A DNA stretch of 64,000 nucleotides from positions 372,001-436,000 of the forward strand of contig QXEO01001579.1 of assembly GCA_007115705.1 (NCBI GenBank). The letters run 5' to 3'. This DNA is from Dactylis glomerata (Eukaryota; Streptophyta; Magnoliopsida; Poales; Poaceae). Under the pieces are notes generated by a model. It had not been told where the DNA came from, did no database searches, and worked only from the letters and a program-made list of their open reading frames with translations. Positions 55,067 through 64,000 of the stretch are shown here, in pieces. Numbering within the stretch: position 1 is the first letter of the stretch; each line of letters opens with the position of its first letter. Position numbers and translations under genes: made by a program.

Positions 55067-57640
55067 TCCTGCTCGTCCTCAAGTAGGTAAGTGATAACAA
55101 AAGAAATAATTTTTGAGGTGACATGCACCTACACAATCTTGATCATCTATGTAAGCGTTGTGCACTGGGATCAAAAGAACTTAAAACATGGGCATGAAAG
55201 ATATAATCTTGATAGAAGAAACTTAGCAACCATGTTATAATATGAAAATGAACACAAATAAAAGATCATGACAATGAAACAATGAAAATCAAACGTGTGT
55301 TCAAATCATAAGGAAAAACATACAAATGGTTTTCAGCTTGTCCCTCATGGAGTAGCAAAACATAAATGCATAGGACACCTTCAAGTTTAAGAGGGCGACT
55401 AGATACAAATAATGTAAGAACAAGTGAAACCAACAATATGAATTAATCAATGAAAACTTTGGGACAATGCACATTATACTCAGAATGACAACTATGCTAT
55501 CTTAATGGTGCATAAAGGTAGAAGGTGGTGACTCAACATAAAAGTAAAAGAAAGGCCCTTCGCGGAGGGAAGCAGTGATTAAACATGTGCTAGAGCTTTT
55601 CATTTGTAAAACAGAGATAAAAATTGGGTTTTGAGAGGTGGTTGTTTCATGTCAACCACTGGCAATGGGGTCTTACTATCTTCCATAATAAACAAGTGAG
55701 AGCGGTTCCAAGTTCTTTGAAAATTTGGAACATTGGTGCTCTTTTATAAAGCTTTGGCACTCCTCCCCACCTTTTTTCCTTTCTCAAACCATGGCTAACC
55801 GATTCCATCGGGTGCCCACCAACATTCACATACCATGGAGGAGTGCTCTTTTTTTCTTTTTAGAATTAGATTGCAATGGTCTGACCAGCTCTCATGCAAA
55901 ATTAATGACGAGCAGATAAAGCTGCCTAGTCGAGGGGTACTTAATTTAATATGGAAGATAGCAATTCCGACCACTACGTCCCCATGAGCTAAAAATAGTG
56001 GCACAAAACGAGAAGTTGTTGAAAGTTTTGAAAGGTAGCACATAAAAATTTACTTTGGAATGGCTTACAAATACCATGCATAGGAATTTATAGTGGACAC
56101 AATGGCAAACTTGGTTTTTAGGAGTTGGATGCACGATTAGAGATCATACTCAGTACAAAATGAGGGCTAGCAAAAGACTAGGAGCGACCAACTAAGAGAG
56201 CAATAATGGCCATAATCATGCAGAGCGACAAAGCGACATTAAAAGAAGCATAAGATGGCATCAAAAGTCAAAAACTAAATGATCATAGAGGCTTATGGCG
56301 ACTTTGTATGAGTCTAACATGTGTGAGCATGCGCCAAGTCAACCCAAATAAAGCATCAAAGGAGAAAACCAAAATAATGCTTCCAAATAATTAAAACAAC
56401 GCATGATTTTTTTCAAAGGCTCATTAAGCAATCTCAGTCATTTGAGACAAGTCATGCTACAGCAAAACCACTAAGCATACTATCAAAAAGACATCAAGCA
56501 CGACATGCAAAAGCCTAGGCCGCAGTCTACACAAGCTCCTTCTTGTACTACTTTTTTGCATAAAGCTTTTTCTCTTTTCCAACACCATTCAAACTTTTTA
56601 TAACCAACTCTTTTGATGAAAACCTATATGGACCAGAGGTAAAAATACACCTTGATGAAAAGATATAACAAGATCTGAACACAAATCAAGGCGAAAATCA
56701 AAAGCTAAACGCAGTTCTAGAAAAAGAGAACACTCGTTGAAACGGTAAGAGTGATAAACGGAGTGTTCTTGGCAAATGAAAAGCAAGGCAACTTCTCCAA
56801 AGGAATTTGTTGGGGTCCAACCATTTATTGCAGCAAACAAAACTAAAAAAACTAAAAACTAAAAACAACTGACGCTCCAAGAAAAACGCATAATGCATGA
56901 AGCAAAAAAAATATAGTGTGTTGAAAGGTGACCTGATTTTTGCCGATGAAGAAGGGGTGCCTCGGGGGCATCCCCAAGATTTGACGCTTGTACTTCTTGG
57001 ATATTTCTTGGGGTGACATGGGCATCCCCAAGCTTGAGCTTTTTTCCATTCTTCAACTCATCTCATCATTCTCCAATCCCTACACTTGAGAACTTCCTTC
57101 ATACAAAACTAAACACAAATCTATTAGCAACATTAGTGTAAGCATAACATTGAATCAACCCTTTTTGGCTTCAGGTTTCAACTCAAAACCACCACATATA
57201 AAGCATATATTACTGTAGCAACTTCCCCAAAAGTTTCGTGATCAAAAGAACTAAAAAAGAAAGCGATAAAGCGGCAAACACAAATATTGGCAGAAATCTG
57301 TCAAAACAGAACAGCTGACAAAGGTCGAATTTTTAGAGGGTTTTCTGTTGCTCAAATCAAAAAGTGTTCAACTAATGTAAGTTTGGATATAACCTGGGGC
57401 ATATGCACAAGAAATCGCAGGTCCAAAAGATATATAGAGAATTTTTACGGTGCAGCACCAAAAACTGTTTCAGGATAGCAACATCCCCAAATCTTACCTC
57501 GCTCAAATTAGAGGCTTCTCTTGGCACAACAACGAAATAAAAAGGATAAGGAGCGGTTATTACAGTAGTAATAACTTCCAAGACTCAAATAAAAGAAAAA
57601 GAACTGAAAACATTGGGTTATGTCCCAAGAGTGCTTTTCT
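55067..57640 (-). other. Non-coding 3' internal region of the array element
   Basis: No ORF of note. The first 1.1 kb resembles the matching part of the element at 28236-37683. A stretch at 56950-57060 repeats the PPT-like CATCCCCAAG twice (56970 and 57023). Confidence 0.55.
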
Positions 57641-59791
57641 TTAACGCCTTTGAGCTAGGCGCAGAAAATGCGAATCAAGTATTTTCAAGTGATGAAGCAT
57701 CAAGCTCATAATTTGCTCTAAGAATAGAGTCAAAAACAATTTCTTTCTCTTTCTAGGGAAGTGTTCCATACCTTTATTGAGTGGAAATTGATATTTGATG
57801 GTGCCTTCCCTCATATCAATGATGGCACCTACAGTTCGAAGAAAGGGTCTTCCCAAAATAATAGGACATGAAGCATTGCATTCAACATCCATGACAAGAA
57901 AATCAACGGGAACAAGGTTATTGTTAACCATAATAAGAACATCATTAATTCTTCCCAAAGGTTTCTTCTTAGCAACATCAGTAATAGGAACATCATAATA
58001 ACACTTTTCAAGCGGTGGTAAATCAAGCAGGTCATAAATCTTTCTAGGCATAATAGAAATACTAGCACCTAGATCACATAAAGCATGGCAATCAAAACCA
58101 TTAACATGCATATCAATGATGGGTTCCCAACCATCTTCTAATTTCTTGGGAACAGAATCTTTTTGCTTCAACTTTTCATCCCTAATTTTTATAAGAGCAT
58201 TGGTAATATGCTTAGTAAAAGCAATATTTAAAGAACTAGCATTGGGAGTCAAAGGAAGGTTTTGCAAGAACAAAATAACTTCAGATATATTGCAGCCATC
58301 AATATCAAAATCATTAAAGGAAATAGAGCTATCATCTCCCGCACTCCAAAAAATTTCAGCACTCTTTTGAGAAAAAGTTTTAGCTGTTTTGGGCTTTTTA
58401 ACACTAGGAGTAGGAGTTTTGTCTACACCAATCAAAGTAAGAGGATTGCTAGCATTAGGAATAACATCATTAGAGGTAGTAATGGTACATACCTTCATCT
58501 TTATAGCCATCTCATCTTCTCTTTCCCACCTGGCATGCAATTCTGCTAGCATCCTAACATTTTCATCAATTCTAACTTGGATAGCATTAGTAGTAGCAAA
58601 AGGATCAGGCTTAGCGGACATGCTGTTAACCAAAGAAGATTACACATTAGACAAAGATGAAATATCGGTTTCAGCTTTGGAAACCTTAGCTTGTAACTCA
58701 GGAATAGCCTTGTTCAAATTTTCAAGTTGATGACTAATAGTCCTCAACAGAGCTGATTGCTCCTCCATAGTCTTGGTGAAAGCCCTGTTCTGCTCATATT
58801 GTGCCTGCATAAAATTCTTGGTAGCCTTTTCAAGTTCAAAAATTCTTTCTTCACTAGGCATTTTAGGTCTACCAAGATAGCAATTATCACCATTAGAAGG
58901 AAACGGCCTATAATTGTTACTAACAAAATTGTTCCTATAAGCATTGTTGTTGAAATTATTATTTCTAATGAAGTTTACATCAACATGCTCTTCTTGAGCA
59001 ACCAAAGAGGCTAAAGGAACATTATTAGGATCAACATGAGTCCTATCATTCGAAAGCATAAGCATTATAGCATCAATCTTATCACTCAAGGAAGAGGTTT
59101 CCTCAACAGAATTTACTTTCTTACCTTGTGGAGCTCTCTCGGTGTGCCATTCAGAGTAATTTACCATCATATTGTCGAGAAGCTTTGTTGTGGCGCCCAA
59201 GGTAAGGGACATAAAAGTGCCACCAGCAGCTGAATCAAGTAGGTTCCTTGAAGAAAAATTCAGTCCTGCATAAAAAGTTTGAACAATCATCCAAGTAGTC
59301 AGCCCATGAGTGGGACAATTCTTTATCATAGATTTCATTCTTTCCCAAGCTTGAGCAACATGTTCATTATCAAACTGACTAAACTTCATAATATTGCTAC
59401 GCAAAGCTATAATCTTAGCAGGAGGATAGTATCTACCAATAAAAGCATCCTTACACTTAGCCCATGAATCAATACTATTTTTAGGCAAAGACAGCAACCA
59501 ATCCTTAGCTTTTCCTCTCAAAGAAAAAGGAAACAACTTAAGCATAATAATATCACTTTCAACATCCTTATATTTCTGCATCTCACATAGCTCAACAAAA
59601 TTGTTGAGATGAGCTGCAGCATCATCAGTACTAGCACCAGAAAATTGCTCTTTCATAACAAGGTTCAACAAAGCAGGCTTAATCTCATAAAAATTTGCAG
59701 CAGGAGCAGGTGGCGCAATAGGAGTGCAGATAAAATCACTATTATTCGTGCTAGTAAAGTCACACAACTTGTTGTTTTCAGGAGTAGCCAT
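57641..59791 (-). pseudogene. gag: Gag-protease of the array element
   Basis: Gag starts at ATG 59791 (MATPENNKLCDFTSTNNSD), about 160 bp after the PBS. Capsid core: MLKLFPFSLRGKAKDWLLSL, FIGRYYPPAKIIALRSNIM, LTTWMIVQTFYAGL. A TAA at 58640-58642 interrupts the frame, which continues unshifted to 57641. The protease follows (CHALCDLGASISIMPRKIY, near 58070; CPIILGRPFLRTVGAIID). The frame ends shortly after protease at 57641; a shift near 57740 is likely, and no RT follows. A Gypsy gag-protease of the Athila/Tat clade without pol. Confidence 0.85.
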
Positions 59792-59950
59792 TCTAGCAAA
59801 ACTAAAAGCGGACAAGTAAAAACAACTACAAATGATTCTAATTTTTTTGGTTTTTGATAAAATGATGCAAGTAAAAATAAAGTAAAGCAAAACTTAAAAC
59901 AAAGTAAAGGATGTGCGTGCGAAACTCCCCTTGCAGAAGTCTTCTTTTCC

Positions 59951-59968
59951 TCCCTGGCAACGGCACAA
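59951..59968 (-). other. Primer binding site of the array element (degenerate)
   Basis: TTGTGCCGTTGCCAGGGA on -, differing at a few bases from the TGGCGC(T/C)GTTGCCGGGGA of the other Athila-type elements. Confidence 0.6.
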
Positions 59969-59978
59969 GAAAAATTGT

Positions 59979-61695
59979 TGATGGCGCGGTGATGATTGTG
60001 TGAAAGCTTCTTCTTTAATACACGGCAACGGCGACAGAAAACTTCTGGAGCCAAGTTGACGTGGGAATGTGTAGTAAATGACCGGCCAGTTGGAAAATCC
60101 CGAGAGAAGGTTTGATGAATATAGCAGCAAGTTTTCCCTCAGTTATGAAACCAAGGTTATCAATCCAGTAGGAGGATGAATACGACTGAAGGTGATGCTT
60201 GCTAGCTTCGCGACAGCTTCAGACAATTTATAGGGCGCCTCGTCCAAGCTTTGCTTTGCGAGCGGCAACGTGGAACCTGCACACAACACAACCAAATACT
60301 TTGTTCCCAACTTACGATGAGGTTGTCAATCTCACCGGTTTGCTTGAAACAAAGGGTATGAGCGTATCGAGTGGAAAGTGATGATAGTATGTGAGTAAAG
60401 TAAACAGTGCGAGTAAAGTAAACAGGTGATAGCAATATAAAGGAAATAGGACCGGGGTCCACAGTTCACTAGCGGTGTCTCTCCATAAGATAAAATAACA
60501 CATGCCGGGTAAACAAATTACAGTTGGGCAATTGATAGAATAAAGACAATGTGCATGTCGAGAGGATCACTATGAGATTTACTCTGGGCATTACAATAAG
60601 ATACATAGACCGCCATCCAACTGCATCTATGACTAATAATCCACTTGTGGCGAATCAATCCGAGAACTCCACAAGTATTAAGTTGTGAACAACAGATAAT
60701 TGCATTAAGCAAAGTGTGTAATGTAAACAAAGCATATGCCCTTGAGCATATGAATGTTGTTTTCCCCCTAGTAGCAACAGCACATCTACAACCTTAAAGG
60801 TTTCTGTCACTCCCCTAGATTAAATAGAGGCATGAACCCACTATCGAGCATAAATACCCCCTCTTGGAGTCACTAGAAACTACTCGGCCAAGATAGCTAC
60901 AAACAACGGAGAGCATGCAAGATCATAAACAACATAGAGATAACATAAGATAATATTCAGCACATCAACTCAATCATAACACCAATATTCATCGGATCCC
61001 AACAAACACAACATGTAGAATTACATAACGGTGATCTCGATCATGTAAGGCAGCTCACGAGATCTAAACATGAAGCACATGGTGGAGAAGACAATCATCT
61101 AGCTACTGCTATGGATCCATAGTCCAAGGTAGACTACTCACTCATCGCGCCGGAGGCAAGCATGGTGATGAAGAAGACCTCCGGTGGCGATTCCCCTCTC
61201 CGGCAGGGTGCCAGGAAGAGCTTCTGGACCCTCCCGATCTTCGGGTTGACGGCGGCGGCGGATCGCGATGTGTTCTAGAAAAGTGATTGAGTATTTAGGT
61301 TTTTCCCGTCGGGGGGTCTTTATAGGCGAAGAGGCGGTGTCAGAAGTGGACCAGGGCGCCCACACCACAGGCCGGCGCGGGCCAGGGGTGGGCCGCGCCC
61401 CCTGGTGGTGTGGCCACCCTCTGGTCCGGCTCCGTCTCCTCTTTGGTCTTCTGGAAGCTACGTGAAATATCTGGACGTCTGGCTTTGGTTTCGTCCAATT
61501 CCGAGAATATTTCCTGTGTAACTTTTCTGAAACACAAAAACAGCAGAAAACAGGGAACTGGCACTGTGGCATCTTGTTAATAGGTTAGTTCCGGAAAATG
61601 CATAAAAATGCCACAAAATGTAACGAAACACTAAACAAATGGTGTAAAAACAAGCATGTAGCATCAAAAATTATGGATACGTTGGAGACGTATCA
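59979..61695 (-). repeat. LTR copy 2 of the tandem array (intact)
   Basis: TGATGGCGCGGTGATG to GGAGACGTATCA on +, 1717 bp. It contains the undisturbed target CGGAGAGCATGC at 60909-60920. The hairpin and TATA module is at 61318-61412. Confidence 0.9.
61318..61412 (-). promoter_or_regulatory. LTR promoter module: hairpin plus TATA box (array LTR copy 2)
   Basis: Hairpin 61361-61412 (CACACCACAGG / CCTGGTGGTGTG), then CGCCTATAAAGACC on -. Confidence 0.62.
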
Positions 61696-62329
61696 GCATC
61701 CCCAAGCTTAACTCCTACTCGTCCTCGAGTAGGTAAGTGATAACAAAAGAAATAATTTTTGAGGTGACATGCACCTGCACAATCTTGATCATATATGTAA
61801 GCGTTGTGCGCTGGGATCAAAAGAACTTAAAACATGGGCATGAAAGATATAACCTTGATAGAAGAAACTTAGCAACCATGATATAACATGAAAATGAACA
61901 CAAACAAAAGATCATGACAATGAAACAATGAAAGTCAAACGTGTGTTCAAATCATAAGGAAAAAAACATAGCAAATGGTTTTCAGCTTGTCCTTCATGAG
62001 AGAGCAAAACATAAATGCATAAGACACCTTCAAGTTTAAGAGGGCGACTAGATACAAATAATTTAAGAACAAGTGAAACCAACAATATGAATCAATCAAT
62101 GAAAACTTTGGGATAATGCACATTATACTCAGAATGACAACTATGCTCTCTTAATGGTGTATAAAGATAGAAGGTGGTGACTCAACATAAAAGTAAAAGA
62201 AAGGCCCTTCGCGGAGGGAAGCAGTGATTAAACATGTGCTACAGCTTTTCATTTGTAAAATAGAGATAAAAATTAGGTTTTGAGAGGTGGTTGTTTCATG
62301 TCAACGACTGGCAATGGGGTCTTACTATC
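61696..62329 (-). other. Second copy of the array's 3' internal region, cut at 62329
   Basis: It matches 55050-55684 with few differences, starting at the PPT. The break at 62330 is the LTR of the next element; CTATC (62325-62329) would be its TSD. Confidence 0.85.
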
Positions 62330-63849
62330 TGATGTCTACGCACGCGTCTGTTCTTGTAGACAGTGTTGGGCCTCCAAGTGCAGAGGTTTGTAGAGCAGCA
62401 GCAAGTTTCCCTTAAGTGGATCACCCAAGGTTTATCGAACTCAGGGAGGAAGAGGTCAAAGCTATCCCTCTCAAACAACCCTGCAATTACGATACAGAAA
62501 GTCTCTTGTGTCCCCAACACTCCCAATACACTTGTCAGATGTATAGGTGCACTAGTTCGGCGAAGAGATAGTGAAATACAAGTGGTATAGATAATTATAA
62601 GTAGTAACTGTGGTATGAAATAAGTATCGCTGCGAGCAAACATGTAACAAAACAGGAAGTAAACGGTGTGCAATGCTTGGAAACAAGGCCTAGGGATCAT
62701 ACTTTCACTAGTGGACACACTCCCAACAAATATAACATAATTGAACAAATAAATAACTTTTCTTCACTATGGTACTCTGAATTACTCTCCTATTGAATAA
62801 CACTAATCATTGCGTAGGGCTACGAAGCACTCCTCAAAGTTCATCAAGTACTTGACAAACACCACTCATAGAGATATCCAAATCAAATCACAACTCAAGA
62901 TAAATATTATTGCAACTTAGACCAAGTACTAACACGGTGCACACACTGTCAATATTACACCATGAAAGGAGGAATAGATCACTTCAATACTATCATAGTG
63001 ATAATTATTCTCATAATCCATAAGAGATCACAATCGTAGCCTAGACCAAGTACCACAATGATGCACGCACTATCACCGTTACACCATGGCAGGAGGAATA
63101 GATTACTTTAATAACACACTAGAGTACACATAATGAAGAAGAGTAACATCTACTTATTCAACATGATACAAAGCTCACGATCACATAAAGATCACATCAT
63201 GGGAGAGAGAGGTGAACCACATAGCTACCGGTAGAGCCCTCAGCCCCGGGGTGAACTACTCCCTCCTCATCATAGGAGACAGCAAGGTTGATGGAGATGG
63301 CGGAGACGGCGATGGAGACCGATGGAGATGGCTCCGAGGGCACTTCCCCGTCCCAGCAGGGTGCCGAAATAGAGACTTCTGTCCCCCAAAATTCGTCGGC
63401 GGCGGCGGCGGAACTGCGGAACTCTTTCTGGAAAATTGCCGACTCCCTTTAGGGTTTTCCGCCCCGAGGCTTTATATAGGCGAAGGGGCGTCGTCAGGAG
63501 TGGCCCCAGGCCTCCTCACACCTAAGCGGCGCGGCTAGGGGCTGGGCCGTGCCGGCCTAGTGTGAGGCTGGCCTGTGGCCCCTCTACTTCGCCTCTTCGG
63601 ATCTCTGGAAGCTTCCGGGCAAAATAAGACTTCAGGAACTTGTTTCGTCCAATTCCGAGAATATTTCCTGTGTATCACTTCTGAAATACAAAAATAGCAG
63701 AAAATAGGGAACTGGCACTGTGGCGACTTGTTAATAGGTTAGTTCCGGAAAATGCATAAAAGTGCCACGAAGTGTAACGAAACAGTAGGCAAATGGTGTA
63801 AAAACAAGCATGGAGCATCAAAAATTATAGATACGTTTGAGACGTATCA
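62330..63849 (-). repeat. 3' LTR of the right-edge Gypsy element
   Basis: The last 205 bp (from about 63640) are nearly identical to the array LTR, while the first part is unrelated to it (TGTTGGGCCTCCAAGTGCAG type, common in Triticeae Gypsy LTRs). A hairpin (63514-63567) and TATATA (63471-63479) form the promoter module. Confidence 0.82.
63470..63567 (-). promoter_or_regulatory. LTR promoter module: hairpin plus TATA box (right-edge element)
   Basis: CCTCACACCTAAG and CCTAGTGTGAGG form the arms; arms differ from the other copies but pair with each other. CGCCTATATAAAGCC follows on -. Confidence 0.6.
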
Positions 63850-64000
63850 GCATCCCCAAGCTTAACTCCTGCTCGTCCTCGAGTAGGTAAGTGATAACAA
63901 AAGAAATAATTTTTGAGGTGACATGCACCATCACAACTTTGATCATATAGGTAAAGCATTGAGTGCTGAGATCAAAGAACTTAAAACATGGGCATGAAAG

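Larger units (their letters stand above)
49142..62329 (-). mobile_element. Tandem Athila-like array: LTR - internal - LTR - partial internal
   Basis: LTR copy 1 is 49142-50077 plus 54269-55049 and LTR copy 2 is 59979-61695; both are 1717 bp once the nested element is removed. Copy 1 is followed on the right by PPT and internal sequence (55050-59978, with gag-protease on -). Copy 2 is again followed by the same PPT and internal sequence (61696-62329), which matches 55050-55684 until another element cuts in at 62330. The left flank is TGAGG at 49137-49141; the right TSD must lie beyond the window. No RT or integrase is present. Confidence 0.8.
17099..64000 (-). mobile_element. Tat-like Gypsy element (copy 2), host of most of the nest, continues past the window
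   Basis: On - the order would be 5' LTR (beyond 64000), gag-protease (46074-49105), a gene on the opposite strand (27422-40718), PPT (17430-17445) and 3' LTR (17099-17429). Own sequence is 17099-18462, 27151-28235, 37689 to about 40730, and about 45331-49141. The left 5 bp flank is CTAAG. No RT, RNase H or integrase is seen, so it is probably non-autonomous. The joining of these parts into one element is inferred from matching strand, from lineage and from three TSD-bounded insertions; the 5' LTR has not been seen. Confidence 0.6.
62330..64000 (-). mobile_element. Gypsy element at the right edge, 3' LTR and start of internal region
   Basis: The LTR at 62330-63849 (1520 bp) is followed by the PPT and about 150 bp of internal sequence matching 55050-55200. 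The rest is outside the window. LTR ends are TGATGTCTACG and GAGACGTATCA on +. Confidence 0.8.

Overview
The window is a transposon nest from the genome of a large-genome grass, most likely a Triticeae species (wheat, barley, Aegilops or relatives). The case rests on an Angela/BARE/WIS-type Copia element with its typical LTR end, Athila-lineage and Tat-lineage Gypsy elements, a Stowaway MITE and CACTA transposon remnants. I find no convincing host gene, rRNA, tRNA or CRISPR. Almost every coding stretch belongs to a mobile element and almost all carry stop codons or frameshifts.

Layout, left to right. 1-2786: CACTA transposon remnant (transposase pseudogene on +, AT-rich tandem repeats, inverted TTTAGTCCCGGTT motifs). 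2787-about 13400: Tat-like Gypsy element on + (5' LTR, primer site, decayed gag), split by an Athila-lineage Gypsy element on - at 3984-11966 (TSD AACAT) that keeps gag and a nearly complete pol. 13613-16927: long LTR-like, non-coding segment holding a Stowaway MITE. 16928-17098: a second CACTA-like exon, cut by the LTR of a second Tat-like element that starts at 17099 and runs off the right edge.

This second Tat-like element is on the - strand. It has its 3' LTR and PPT at 17099-17445, a spliced gene on the opposite (+) strand at 27422-40718 (the protein family called 'putative gypsy type transposon'), and gag-protease at 46074-49105. Its 5' LTR would lie beyond 64000. It has been split by a Copia element (18463-27150, TSD ATTAG), an Athila-like gag-protease element (28236-37683, TSD GTCCG, inside an exon of the antisense gene), Helitron-like and hAT-like material (about 40731-45330), and a tandem Athila-like array LTR-internal-LTR-internal starting at 49142. 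The array is itself split by a 4.2 kb non-autonomous Tat-like element (50078-54263, TSD GAGAG) and by another Gypsy element that starts at 62330.

How the parts relate: only the 3984-11966 Gypsy element and the Copia element show reverse transcriptase. The others carry gag-protease, an extra ORF, or repeats only, and would depend on partners for RT and integrase. The most interesting observations are a shared hairpin-plus-TATA promoter module found in Athila-type LTRs and again inside the elements ahead of the 3' extra ORF, amplification of PPT-like tracts inside a Tat-like element, a spliced antisense gene, and a tandem LTR array with a paralogous empty site. LTR divergences were counted by eye and ages are rough.
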